Positions 18,855 to 27,792 of a stretch of 64,000 nt of DNA are shown in pieces. The translations under genes were made by a program, and so were the position numbers. Numbering within the stretch: the first letter of the stretch is position 1; each line of letters starts with the position of its first letter. The notes under the pieces are model-generated. The model ran no database searches. It saw nothing but the letters and a program-made list of their open reading frames with translations, and was not told where the DNA came from. The stretch covers positions 55,573-119,572 of the forward strand of contig NZ_MTBG01000007.1 in NCBI RefSeq assembly GCF_002119405.1, written 5' to 3'. Source of the stretch: Pseudoruegeria sp. SK021 (GTDB taxonomy: Bacteria; Pseudomonadota; Alphaproteobacteria; Rhodobacterales; Rhodobacteraceae).

Positions 18855-18921
18855 GGTCGGATTGGTCTCTCTTTGCCTGTGTGGGTCTTGGTCTTCTGTC
18901 TTGACGACCCTCGGAGCCCGT

Positions 18922-18938
18922 TTTAGAACTATTCTAAC
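18922..18938. promoter_or_regulatory. Irr (ICE-type) iron box upstream of iscR-suf
   Basis: TTTAGAACTATTCTAAC matches the palindromic ICE consensus TTTAGAA-N3-TTCTAAA at all but the last base. It lies about 87 bp upstream of iscR and 68 bp upstream of the divergent hydrolase gene, a position suited to iron control of the suf operon. Confidence 0.78.
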
Positions 18939-19024
18939 TTACTGGGTTCGGACAGATCTTTTCCGGGAGTTTTGGAAGTAACTATCCTGTAGAGATTGGT
19001 CAATGGGACAGCGAGGGTACATCC

Positions 19025-19483
19025 ATGAAACTTAGCACAAAAGGTCGGTACGCCATGGTGGCATTGACCGATCTGGCGCTTCAAAGCGCCGAAGGGCTGG
19101 TGACATTGGCCGAAATCGCCAAGAGGCAGAACATCTCCTTGGCGTATCTAGAGCAATTGTTTGTCAAGCTGCGGCGGGCCGGGCTGGTCGACTCTGTGCG
19201 CGGGCCAGGTGGCGGCTATCGTCTGGCGCGGGCGCCAAGCGAGATTCGGGTCAGCCAAATTTTCGAAGCCGTCGATGAAACCGTCAGCGCACTACATACC
19301 GGACTGGGCGCGTCGGGCGGCTTGTCGGGCAGTCGGGCGCAATCCCTGACCAATCGGTTGTGGGAAGGCTTCAGCGCCAATGTCTATGTGTTTTTGCATC
19401 AAACGCGTTTGTCGGATGTGATTGCCAATGATCTTGCGCCCTGTCCGGCGGTGCCAAATATCTTTGCGATTGTCGACGAATGA
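19025..19483 (+). CDS. iscR: Rrf2-family regulator IscR (cysteine-poor form)
   Basis: A 152-residue Rrf2 regulator. The winged helix starts MKLSTKGRYAMVALTDLA and includes SLAYLEQLFVKLRRAGLVDSVRGPGGGYRLAR. Canonical IscR binds a 2Fe-2S cluster through three cysteines near residues 92-104 and a histidine. Here that segment contains no cysteine at all; the only cysteine is C140 near the C-terminus. Rhodobacter IscR is known to share this loss. It is the first gene of the suf operon and probably represses or tunes it according to Fe-S status, together with Irr. Its stop overlaps the iscS start (ATGA). Confidence 0.93.
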   Translation: MKLSTKGRYAMVALTDLALQSAEGLVTLAEIAKRQNISLAYLEQLFVKLRRAGLVDSVRGPGGGYRLARAPSEIRVSQIFEAVDETVSALHTGLGASGGLSGSRAQSLTNRLWEGFSANVYVFLHQTRLSDVIANDLAPCPAVPNIFAIVDE

Positions 19484-20532
19484 CCAAAGCTGGACGCACA
19501 TATCTGGATTGGAACGCCACGGCGCCGTTACGGCCAGAGGCCCGTGCGGCGATGATCGACGCAATGGATTTGGTGGGCAACCCGTCCTCGGTGCATGCCG
19601 AGGGGCGGGCGGCGACCTCTGTGATGGAACGGGCACGGCAGCAAGTGGCGGTGGCCTTCGGGGCGCAAGCTGCGGACATCATCTTTACCTCTGGCGCGAC
19701 CGAGGCCGCCGCTCTGGCGCTGGCCGGTCGGTCGTTGTCGGGTGGCGAGATTGAGCACGACGCGGTGCACAGTTGGATAACGGCGGACTTGCCGATGGGC
19801 CCGGATGGGCAGATAAAGATCCCCGACCCGGCGCGGTCGTGTGTGCAGGCGGCCAACAGCGAGACGGGCATCTTACAAACGGTACCGCCGGGACTGGCCG
19901 TGTGTGATTTCACCCAAGCCTTTGGCAAAGTGCCGGTCAGCTTTGACTGGTCGGGGGTCGAGATGGCGCTGATATCGTCCCATAAAATCGGTGGGCCAAA
20001 GGGGGTTGGCGCGCTTGTGGTGCGGCGCGGTACCGAAGTGCCGGCCCAAATTCGCGGCGGCGGGCAGGAAATGGGCCGCCGGTCGGGCACCGAAAACCTG
20101 ATTGGCATCGCTGGATTCGGCGCGGCAGCGGCGGCGGCGCAGCGGGATCTTGACGCTGGACGCTGGGACGAAGTGGCCCAACTTAGAAACATTCTAGAAT
20201 TAGAACTGGACGACGCCGCAAATAAGACTATTTTACTCGGGAAAGGTGCGCCGCGTTTGCCGAACACCACATGTCTGGCAACGCCGGGCTGGAAGGGTGA
20301 AACGCAGGTCATGCAAATGGATCTGGCGGGATTTGCCGTTTCAGCGGGGTCGGCCTGTTCCTCCGGCAAGGTTCGGACAAGCCGGGTGCTGCGTGCGATC
20401 GGGCTTGACGATACGGCGGCCGCTTCGGCGCTGCGGGTGTCGATCGGCCCCGACACAACCGAAGATCAGGTCCGGCGCTTTGCGCAGGCTTGGTTGAAAA
20501 GCTTTGCTCGCCACGATGCGCGGGCAGCCTGA
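19480..20532 (+). CDS. iscS: Cysteine desulfurase, IscS/NifS class
   Basis: A 350-residue class V aminotransferase fold enzyme that takes sulfur from cysteine for Fe-S cluster assembly. The PLP lysine is K169 in [10 protein letters not shown] and the persulfide cysteine is C293 in [11 protein letters not shown], a flexible-loop arrangement typical of group I (NifS/IscS) desulfurases. It is shorter than E. coli IscS (404 residues). No iscU follows; instead sufB comes next, so it serves a hybrid Isc/Suf operon. A second, SufS-type desulfurase lies at the end of the operon. An Irr-box-like palindrome is embedded in the gene near 20182-20198. Confidence 0.93.
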   Translation: MTKAGRTYLDWNATAPLRPEARAAMIDAMDLVGNPSSVHAEGRAATSVMERARQQVAVAFGAQAADIIFTSGATEAAALALAGRSLSGGEIEHDAVHSWITADLPMGPDGQIKIPDPARSCVQAANSETGILQTVPPGLAVCDFTQAFGKVPVSFDWSGVEMALISSHKIGGPKGVGALVVRRGTEVPAQIRGGGQEMGRRSGTENLIGIAGFGAAAAAAQRDLDAGRWDEVAQLRNILELELDDAANKTILLGKGAPRLPNTTCLATPGWKGETQVMQMDLAGFAVSAGSACSSGKVRTSRVLRAIGLDDTAAASALRVSIGPDTTEDQVRRFAQAWLKSFARHDARAA

Positions 20533-20606
20533 TAGCCCGGATTTATCTGGGGTTGGGCACTAACTGTTACCGGCACGAATGCGTGCCAGACGAAGGGAAA
20601 GACGGC

Positions 20607-22133
20607 ATGACTGCCTTGGATAACCAGACTGAAGTGCGCGACGGCGTCGACCGCGAGACCGTCGAAACGGTGCAGTCGATGGCTGGCACCTACAAATACG
20701 GCTGGAATACAGATATCGAGATGGATTACGCCCCCAAAGGCGTGAACACCGATATCGTACGTCTGATTTCCGGCAAGAATGAAGAGCCGGAGTGGATGAC
20801 CGATTGGCGTCTGTCGGCCTACGCGCGCTGGGAAAAAATGACCGAGCCGACATGGGCGATGGTCCATTATCCGCCGATCGACTACCAAGACCAGTATTAC
20901 TACGCCCGTCCAAAAAGCATGGACGTCAAGCCGAAGTCGTTGGACGATGTCGACCCGAAATTGCTGGCGACCTACGAAAAGCTGGGCATTCCGCTGAAAG
21001 AGCAGATGGTCCTTGCTGGCGTCGAAGGGGCGGAAGATGTGCCCGCAGAAGGCCGTAAAGTGGCTGTCGATGCAGTGTTCGACTCTGTCTCGGTTGGCAC
21101 CACCTTTCAGGCCGAGTTAAAAAAGGCCGGCGTGATCTTTTGTTCGATCTCGGAAGCCATCCGCGAGCATCCCGAACTGGTCAAAAAATATCTTGGAACA
21201 GTCGTGCCGCCGTCGGATAACTTCTTTGCAACGTTGAATTCGGCGGTCTTCTCGGATGGCTCGTTCGTCTATGTGCCGCCCGGTGTCCGCTGCCCGATGG
21301 AACTGTCGACCTATTTTCGGATCAACGCCGAGAATACCGGCCAGTTCGAACGCACCCTGATCATCGCCGATAAGGGCTCGTATGTCAGCTATCTTGAAGG
21401 CTGCACCGCCCCTAAGCGCGACACCACCCAGTTGCACGCGGCAGTCGTCGAGATCATCATCGAAGAAGATGCCGAGGTGAAGTACTCCACCGTCCAGAAC
21501 TGGTATCCGGGCGATGAGAACGGCAAAGGCGGCATTTTCAACTTCGTGACCAAACGTGCCGATTGCCGGGGGGACCGGGCCAAGGTGATGTGGACGCAGG
21601 TTGAGACCGGCTCGGCCGTGACGTGGAAATACCCATCTTGCATTCTGCGCGGCGATGACAGCCAGGGCGAGTTCTATTCCATCGCCATCGCCAACAACTA
21701 CCAGCAGGCTGATACCGGCACCAAGATGGTGCATTTGGGTAAGAACACTAAATCGCGGATCGTGTCTAAAGGCATCAGCGCCGGCAAAGCCCAGAACACC
21801 TATCGCGGTCTGGTGTCGATGCACCCCAAGGCCAAGAACAGCCGCAATTACACCCAGTGCGACAGCTTGCTGATCGGTGGCGATTGCGGGGCGCATACGG
21901 TGCCGTACATCGAGGTCCGCAACAACTCGTCCCGGGTTGAGCATGAGGCGACGACATCGAAAGTTGATGACGATCAGCTGTTCTATTGCCGTCAGCGCGG
22001 CATGGACGAGGAAGAAGCCGTCGCCTTGGTGGTGAACGGGTTCTGCCGCGAGGTGCTTCAAGCCTTGCCGATGGAATTTGCCATGGAAGCACAGGCGCTT
22101 GTGGCGATCAGCCTTGAAGGGTCGGTTGGGTGA
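20607..22133 (+). CDS. sufB: Fe-S cluster assembly scaffold SufB
   Basis: A 508-residue SufB. GAAGG lies upstream of the ATG at 20607; a longer frame from 20490 overlaps iscS and was not used. Family segments include [57 protein letters not shown] and [28 protein letters not shown]. It forms the SufBC2D complex, which builds clusters in the cytoplasm using sulfur from a desulfurase. The next gene, sufC, follows after 94 bp. Confidence 0.96.
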   Translation: MTALDNQTEVRDGVDRETVETVQSMAGTYKYGWNTDIEMDYAPKGVNTDIVRLISGKNEEPEWMTDWRLSAYARWEKMTEPTWAMVHYPPIDYQDQYYYARPKSMDVKPKSLDDVDPKLLATYEKLGIPLKEQMVLAGVEGAEDVPAEGRKVAVDAVFDSVSVGTTFQAELKKAGVIFCSISEAIREHPELVKKYLGTVVPPSDNFFATLNSAVFSDGSFVYVPPGVRCPMELSTYFRINAENTGQFERTLIIADKGSYVSYLEGCTAPKRDTTQLHAAVVEIIIEEDAEVKYSTVQNWYPGDENGKGGIFNFVTKRADCRGDRAKVMWTQVETGSAVTWKYPSCILRGDDSQGEFYSIAIANNYQQADTGTKMVHLGKNTKSRIVSKGISAGKAQNTYRGLVSMHPKAKNSRNYTQCDSLLIGGDCGAHTVPYIEVRNNSSRVEHEATTSKVDDDQLFYCRQRGMDEEEAVALVVNGFCREVLQALPMEFAMEAQALVAISLEGSVG

Positions 22134-22227
22134 CGGGCCGCACGGCCTGACCTGACGTCCCTGACGCAACCTCAGACAATCACCGCCGCTTACATGCGGC
22201 GAGACGAATTTCGGAACGGAAAAGAAA

Positions 22228-22983
22228 ATGTTGGAAATCAAAAACCTGCACGTCAAACTTGAAGAAGAAGACAAGCAGATCCTGAAAGGTGTCAACCTGA
22301 CCGTGGGCGCAGGCCAAGTGCACGCGATCATGGGCCCCAACGGGTCGGGCAAATCGACCTTGTCCTACGTCCTGTCCGGGCGTGGCGGCTATGAGGTCAC
22401 CGAAGGTGCGGCGACCCTGAATGGCACCGATCTTTTGGACCTCGAGCCGGAAGAGCGCGCTGCGGCAGGTCTGTTCTTGGCGTTCCAATACCCAGTTGAG
22501 ATCCCGGGCGTTGGCAACATGACCTTCCTGCGCACGGCCGTGAATGCACAACGCAAGGCACGCGGCGAAGACGAGTTAAGCGCGACGGATTTTCTTAAGG
22601 TAATTCGTGCGAAAGCCAAGGACCTTCAGATCGACGCAGAGATGCTGAAGCGTCCGGTCAATGTCGGGTTTTCGGGCGGCGAGAAAAAGCGCAACGAAAT
22701 CCTTCAGATGGCGATGCTTGAGCCCAAGATGTGCATCTTGGACGAAACCGACAGCGGCCTTGATGTCGATGCGATGAAATTGGTGGCCGATGGGGTCAAT
22801 GCGCTGCGCGATGCGGGGCGGTCGTTCCTTGTGATCACCCACTACCAGCGGCTGCTGGATCACATCAAGCCGGATGTTGTGCACATCATGGCGGATGGAA
22901 AAATCATCAAGACCGGTGGACCCGAGCTGGCGCTTGAAGTTGAAAACAACGGCTATGCCGATCTTCTGGAGGAGCGGGTCTGA
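22228..22983 (+). CDS. sufC: Fe-S cluster assembly ATPase SufC
   Basis: A 251-residue ABC-type ATPase without membrane partners. Walker A is GPNGSGKST near residue 37, the signature is FSGGEKKRNEI near 149, and Walker B is CILDETDSGLD near 169, all in the SufC-specific forms. It drives conformational change of the SufBC2D scaffold. Its stop overlaps the sufD start by one base (TGATG). Confidence 0.97.
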   Translation: MLEIKNLHVKLEEEDKQILKGVNLTVGAGQVHAIMGPNGSGKSTLSYVLSGRGGYEVTEGAATLNGTDLLDLEPEERAAAGLFLAFQYPVEIPGVGNMTFLRTAVNAQRKARGEDELSATDFLKVIRAKAKDLQIDAEMLKRPVNVGFSGGEKKRNEILQMAMLEPKMCILDETDSGLDVDAMKLVADGVNALRDAGRSFLVITHYQRLLDHIKPDVVHIMADGKIIKTGGPELALEVENNGYADLLEERV

Positions 22984-24269
22984 TGGCGTTGAGCCAACCA
23001 AAAGACGCAGGCGTCGTCGCCTTGATCGACGCCCTTGGCGCGGTCTCGGACACGGGATGTCTGGCGGCTGCGCGGGCGGATGCCCTGACGCGGGTGCGCG
23101 CAACCGGATTGCCGACACGGCGGGACGAATATTGGCGCTATACCCGGCCCGACACCCTGACGCAGGCCGAAGTGCCAACCGCTGCGGTCTTCGCCCATGA
23201 CGACGCGCCGATGTTTGGCGAGATCGATCAGGTTCGTCTGGTGTTTGTCGACGGCGTCTTCGATCCGGCGGCGTCGGACGATCCGGCATTGGCCGGGATC
23301 GTGATCGAGCGGCTGGCAGAGGTGCAACAGCGCGACATCCACTGGGCGAAAGAGGTGTATGGCAAGCTGGAAACGGCAGGCCAGACACCCGTGGCCCGGC
23401 CCTTGGCGGCGCTGAACACCGCCTTTGCCACTGATGGGATCGTGCTGCATGTGACAGGCAAGGCGGGAAAGCCGGTTTCGATCAGCTATCTGCATGAGAA
23501 CGACACATCGGATGCGATTTTGCATCATGTGATCCGGATTGACGCGGGCGCAGACCTGACCTTGCTGGAGCAAGGCCCCGGTGCGGCCCGTCTCAACAAG
23601 GTCATGGAAGTCGAAATCGGCGATGGCGGGGCGTTCCATCACGTTCAGGCGCAAGGGCGCGACCACGAACGTCGGGCCGTGACCCACACGTTTGCGCGCC
23701 TGGGCACGGAAAGCCGGTTCAAATCGTTTACCCTGACGGTGAATGGGGTGATGACCCGCAATGAATGCATCATCGAACTGACTGGCGACGATGCGGTGGC
23801 GCATGTGGCCGGTGCTAGTGTCGGCGATGGCAACTTTCACCATGATGACACCGTGTTCGTTACCCATGATGCCTTGAATTGCGAAAGCCGTCAGGTGTTC
23901 AAAAAAGTGCTGCGCAACGGCGCGACCGGGGTGTTTCAGGGCAAGATTCTTGTCAAGAAAGACGCCCAGAAAACGGATGGCTATCAGATCAGTCAAGCCT
24001 TGCTGCTGGACGGGGACAGTCAGTTTCTAGCCAAGCCGGAGCTGGAAATCTATGCCGATGACGTGGTTTGTTCACACGGATCGACCTCTGGGGCGATTGA
24101 TACCGACAGCTTGTTCTACCTCCGCTCGCGCGGGGTTCCCGTGGCTGAAGCAACCGATCTGATGACGCTGGCGTTTCTGGCCGAGGCCATCGACGAGATC
24201 GATGACCCCGCTTTGGCGGCTGATCTGTTGTCGCGGCTTCAGGGCTGGCTGGCACGTCGACGGTCCTGA
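22983..24269 (+). CDS. sufD: Fe-S cluster assembly protein SufD
   Basis: A 428-residue SufD, related to SufB by the shared beta-helix. The conserved C-terminal segment reads VFQGKILVKKDAQKTDGYQISQALLL followed by PELEIYADDVVCSHGSTSGAIDTDSLFYLRSRGV, containing the histidine and cysteine used in cluster assembly. It joins SufB and SufC in the scaffold complex. Its start overlaps the sufC stop, and its stop overlaps the start of the following Yip1-type gene, showing tight operon packing. Confidence 0.95.
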   Translation: MALSQPKDAGVVALIDALGAVSDTGCLAAARADALTRVRATGLPTRRDEYWRYTRPDTLTQAEVPTAAVFAHDDAPMFGEIDQVRLVFVDGVFDPAASDDPALAGIVIERLAEVQQRDIHWAKEVYGKLETAGQTPVARPLAALNTAFATDGIVLHVTGKAGKPVSISYLHENDTSDAILHHVIRIDAGADLTLLEQGPGAARLNKVMEVEIGDGGAFHHVQAQGRDHERRAVTHTFARLGTESRFKSFTLTVNGVMTRNECIIELTGDDAVAHVAGASVGDGNFHHDDTVFVTHDALNCESRQVFKKVLRNGATGVFQGKILVKKDAQKTDGYQISQALLLDGDSQFLAKPELEIYADDVVCSHGSTSGAIDTDSLFYLRSRGVPVAEATDLMTLAFLAEAIDEIDDPALAADLLSRLQGWLARRRS

Positions 24270-24793
24270 TGTCGGTCACGTCGGACATGCTGGCGGCCTA
24301 TCGGCACCCCCGCCGGGTTGTCCGTCGCCAATTACAGAGCGGCGTCCGGGATGACCGGGCGCTGGTCTATCTGATGTTGGCCTGCGGCATGATTTTTGTC
24401 GCCCAGTGGCCGCGCCTGTCGCGTGACGTGGCCATGGGCAGCGACGTGCCGATGGATGCGATGATCGGCGCAACCATGTTCTCATGGGTGTTTTTCATGC
24501 CGCTGGTGTTCTACCTTCTGGCGGCGCTGAGTCATCTGGTGGCACGGATGTTCGGCGGCGGCGGAACGTGGTTTTCGGCCCGTTTCGCGCTGTTCTGGAC
24601 CTTGCTGGTTGTCAGCCCGATATGGCTGTTGCAGGGTCTGGTTGCGGGGTTTATCGGTGCCGGACCGGCGTTGACTGCTACGGGTGCTTTGTTGCTCGGC
24701 GTGTTCTCAATTTTGTGGATCTCGGCGCTGATCGAAGCTGAACAGACCCCGGACCGCAAGGGCAACGGTGCTCAGATAAAGGAACGGGCATGA
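24269..24793 (+). CDS. Yip1-type integral membrane protein (first copy)
   Basis: A 174-residue protein with about four membrane spans after a basic N-terminus (residues 1-28). ATMFSWVFFMPLVFYLLAALSHLVARMFGG-like segments match the bacterial YIP1 family (split here: MPLVFYLLAALSHLVAR then ARFALFWTLLVVSPIWLLQG). No catalytic motif is visible and function is unknown. It starts at the sufD stop and overlaps the second Yip1-type gene by four bases. The placement inside the suf operon suggests coexpression under iron control; whether it takes part in Fe-S metabolism is not known. Confidence 0.72.
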   Translation: MSVTSDMLAAYRHPRRVVRRQLQSGVRDDRALVYLMLACGMIFVAQWPRLSRDVAMGSDVPMDAMIGATMFSWVFFMPLVFYLLAALSHLVARMFGGGGTWFSARFALFWTLLVVSPIWLLQGLVAGFIGAGPALTATGALLLGVFSILWISALIEAEQTPDRKGNGAQIKERA

Positions 24794-25407
24794 CCCCGCA
24801 ACATTTGGAATTCTCTCTGCCGGCTTTGACGCGCGCGGCAATTGCCACAATGACCAACCCGCAAGAGGGTGCGCGTCTCATCATGGCTCAGAAGTTTTCC
24901 GGCCGGGTCTTGTGGCTTGGCTTGCAAACCGTGGTCGTCGTGTCGGTCCTGATGTTGTATATTCATGGACTTGCGCTGGTTCTGCGCGGCGATGTCGAAG
25001 GTCCGGTTGTGATCTTGGCAAGCCCCTTCGCCATGTGCGTGCTGATGTTTGCCATCCTCGCCGTGGTCGCCGTGGCCATTCACCGGATCGGCCGAGCTTT
25101 TGGCGGCACTGGGCAGTTTTATGACTCGCTGGCGTTGATCGTCTGGCTGCAAGTGGTGTTGCTTGGGGTGCAGACGCTTCAGACCGTGGTGGTTGTGATT
25201 TCGCCGCTGTTTGCCGATCTGATTGGCATCGTCGGTCTGGTGATGTTCCTTTGGCTGCTGACCAATTTCGTCGCCGTCCAACACGGATTCAAAGCGTTGA
25301 CGCCAGTCTTTGTCATGATCGTTGTCAGCACCTTTGGACTGGTTTTCGCCCTTACATTGCTGCTGACCTTGGTCGGCGTCATAACCCCCGGAGTGCCGAA
25401 TGTTTGA
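24790..25407 (+). CDS. Yip1-type integral membrane protein (second copy)
   Basis: A 205-residue protein with about five membrane spans. Like its neighbour it begins with a short soluble stretch containing MTNPQEGARLIM, a phrase often seen at the start of bacterial YIP1 proteins (P-x-x-ar-i). IHRIGRAFGGTGQFYDSLALIVWLQVVLLG links two central spans. It overlaps the first copy by four bases and sufS by eight, so it is fully embedded in the suf operon. Function unknown; a duplication of the previous gene is possible but the two are now quite different. Confidence 0.72.
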   Translation: MTPQHLEFSLPALTRAAIATMTNPQEGARLIMAQKFSGRVLWLGLQTVVVVSVLMLYIHGLALVLRGDVEGPVVILASPFAMCVLMFAILAVVAVAIHRIGRAFGGTGQFYDSLALIVWLQVVLLGVQTLQTVVVVISPLFADLIGIVGLVMFLWLLTNFVAVQHGFKALTPVFVMIVVSTFGLVFALTLLLTLVGVITPGVPNV

Positions 25408-26620
25408 CGTCCAGACCATCCGTGCCGACTTTCCGATTTTAACACGAGAAGTCAACGGCAAGCCACTGGTTTACTTGGATAATGGTGCGTCAGCCCAGAA
25501 ACCGCAAGTGGTGATTGACGCGGTAACACAGGCCTATTCGATGGAATATGCCAATGTGCATCGCGGCCTGCATTATCTGTCGAACCTTGCAACCGATCGC
25601 TATGAAGCGGTGCGCGGCACCATCGCGCGGTTTTTAAACGCACCCAGCGAAAATGACATCGTGATGAACTCCGGCACCACGGAAGGCATCAACATGGTTG
25701 CCTATAGCTGGGCCATGCCGCGGATGCAGGCCGGGGACGAGATTGTCCTCAGCGTGATGGAACACCACGCCAATATCGTTCCGTGGCATTTTTTACGGGA
25801 ACGTCAGGGTGTCGTTCTGAAATGGGTCGATGTGGACGCCGCAGGCAATCTTGATCCGCAACAGGTGATTGACGCCATCGGCCCTAAGACCAAATTGGTG
25901 GCGATAACTCAAGTTTCCAATGTCTTAGGGACAATAGTTGATGTGAAATCCATCACCCGAGCGGCGCAAGAACGCGGCGTTCCGGTTCTGGTTGATGGCT
26001 CGCAAGCCGCCGTGCACATGCCGGTGGATGTTCAAGAAATCGGTTGTGATTTCTATGCGATCACCGGACACAAGCTTTATGGCCCCTCAGGGTCCGGCGC
26101 AATGTATGTCACGCCCGAGCGGATGGCGGAAATGCGACCGTTTCTGGGCGGTGGCGACATGATCCGCGAAGTTCACCGCGACAGCGTGACCTATAACGAC
26201 CCGCCGATGAAGTTCGAAGCCGGAACCCCCGGGATCGTGCAGATGATCGGGCTTGGCGCCGCGCTGGATTATATGATGGCGCTTGGTATGGAGAACATCG
26301 CGGCCCATGAGGCGCAGTTACGGGATTATGCCATGTCTCGGCTCTCGGGACTGAATTGGTTGAACCTGCAAGGCACCGCTGCCGACAAAGCTGCGATCTT
26401 CTCATTCACCTTGAACGGCAGCGCGCATCCCCATGATATCTCGACCATTCTGGATAAAAGGGGCATTGCGGTTCGGGCTGGCCATCATTGCGCGCAGCCG
26501 TTGATGGAGCATCTGAATGTTAGTGCTACCTGCCGCGCCTCGTTCGGGCTTTACAATACCGAAGCCGAGGTAGACGTCCTGCTGGATGCGCTGGAACTGT
26601 GTCAGGAACTGCTCGGCTGA
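25400..26620 (+). CDS. sufS: Cysteine desulfurase SufS
   Basis: A 406-residue group II desulfurase. The PLP lysine is K225 in ITGHKLYGPSG, and the persulfide cysteine C364 lies in RAGHHCAQPLMEHL, the RxGHHCA signature of SufS. It supplies sulfur to SufBCD and normally needs SufE or SufU as a partner; neither is present in this window, nor is sufA or a DUF59 gene. It ends the operon; a T-rich stretch follows the stop. Confidence 0.95.
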   Translation: MFDVQTIRADFPILTREVNGKPLVYLDNGASAQKPQVVIDAVTQAYSMEYANVHRGLHYLSNLATDRYEAVRGTIARFLNAPSENDIVMNSGTTEGINMVAYSWAMPRMQAGDEIVLSVMEHHANIVPWHFLRERQGVVLKWVDVDAAGNLDPQQVIDAIGPKTKLVAITQVSNVLGTIVDVKSITRAAQERGVPVLVDGSQAAVHMPVDVQEIGCDFYAITGHKLYGPSGSGAMYVTPERMAEMRPFLGGGDMIREVHRDSVTYNDPPMKFEAGTPGIVQMIGLGAALDYMMALGMENIAAHEAQLRDYAMSRLSGLNWLNLQGTAADKAAIFSFTLNGSAHPHDISTILDKRGIAVRAGHHCAQPLMEHLNVSATCRASFGLYNTEAEVDVLLDALELCQELLG

Positions 26621-26658
26621 TTTTTTTGTAGCTGGGCCAAGGAATTTACACCCAAAGC

Positions 26659-27483
26659 TCACCCCATCAGGGCCTTGCGCAACATATTTCCGGCCAGGAT
26701 CAGCACGGTCAGGGCAAACACCAGTCGCAGCCGGGCTGGGCTAAGCCGGTGCGCCAACGCGACGCCGATCGGGACCGTCACCACCGACATGGCCATGATC
26801 AGCGCGACGGCTGGCAGGTTGACATACCCCACTGTGAAGGGCGGTTTGTCAGGCAGGCCCCAGCCGGTCAGAAGAAACGTGATGAAGCCGGGAACGGCGA
26901 TCATCAGCCCGAACCCCGGTGAAGTGCCCACGGCCCGGTGCGGCGGCACGTTATAGGCAGTCAGCAACGGCACTGTGAAACTGCCGCCGCCGATCCCCAT
27001 CAGCGCCGAGAAAAACCCGATAAGCGTGCCATAGACGGCGCTTAATATCCGGCCCGGCAAGGCCTCTGAAATCCGCCAGCTACGCTTTCCCAGCAGCATA
27101 TATAGGCCAAGGCTGACCCCAATGCCGCCAAAGACAAGCTGAAGTTGTTGGCTGCGCAGGCTGGCGGCGGCTAAGACGCCAAGGATCGACCCCAACGCCA
27201 CGAACGGTCCCCAATCGAGGATCAGCTCAAGACTGACCGCGCCGCGCTTGAAATGTGATGTAACCGAACGAAGCGAGGTGACGATGATCGTCCCCGTAGA
27301 TGTCGCAACACAGATTTGCATGAGTTGGTCGGGGTGAAAGCCCAGTCCGTTGAAGGCGTAATAGAAGGCGGGCACAAGAATAATGCCGCCGCCCACGCCG
27401 AGCAATCCCGAGATGATGCCAGCGATGGCCCCAGCCGCGCATAATACTAGAAACAGGCTGAAAATGACCATTGGATCAGGCAT
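26659..27483 (-). CDS. TSUP (TauE/SafE) family transporter
   Basis: A 274-residue membrane protein. The N-terminal repeat contains GIISGLLGVGGGIILVPAFYY and the second repeat GFFSALMGIGGGSFTVPLL, the paired glycine-rich motifs of the TSUP family of sulfite/sulfonate or organic-anion exporters. About eight membrane spans are predicted by eye. ATG 27483 was chosen for the AGGGA ten bases upstream; an alternative ATG at 27516 has no ribosome site. The gene converges on sufS with a 38-bp gap. The substrate is unknown. Confidence 0.85.
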   Translation of the reverse strand: MPDPMVIFSLFLVLCAAGAIAGIISGLLGVGGGIILVPAFYYAFNGLGFHPDQLMQICVATSTGTIIVTSLRSVTSHFKRGAVSLELILDWGPFVALGSILGVLAAASLRSQQLQLVFGGIGVSLGLYMLLGKRSWRISEALPGRILSAVYGTLIGFFSALMGIGGGSFTVPLLTAYNVPPHRAVGTSPGFGLMIAVPGFITFLLTGWGLPDKPPFTVGYVNLPAVALIMAMSVVTVPIGVALAHRLSPARLRLVFALTVLILAGNMLRKALMG

Positions 27484-27792
27484 TTTGCCGGTCCCTGCAG
27501 TAAATGTTTGAGCCATTAAGCGACGGCGCGTGTCTTTGGGGACTTCCGAGCTGACAGAAGATGGCGAGCAGGACACGGGGCGCGGCACTCGGAAACATCG
27601 GGAGGTCTTTCATGGGAGAGCGTCTTTCCCCAAGTGCCACCGTCGCCGCTGGGTGTAAATGTCTCGCCCTACGCATCGGACGCTTTGCTTGGGCGCAAAG
27701 CCGACGCGCCCGGAAATAGAACGCGGCAGGTCGGCAGAGGTGTTGGCGACCAGAGGGCGCTGGGATGGCGCGTGGCTCCGGTCGCCAAAGGT

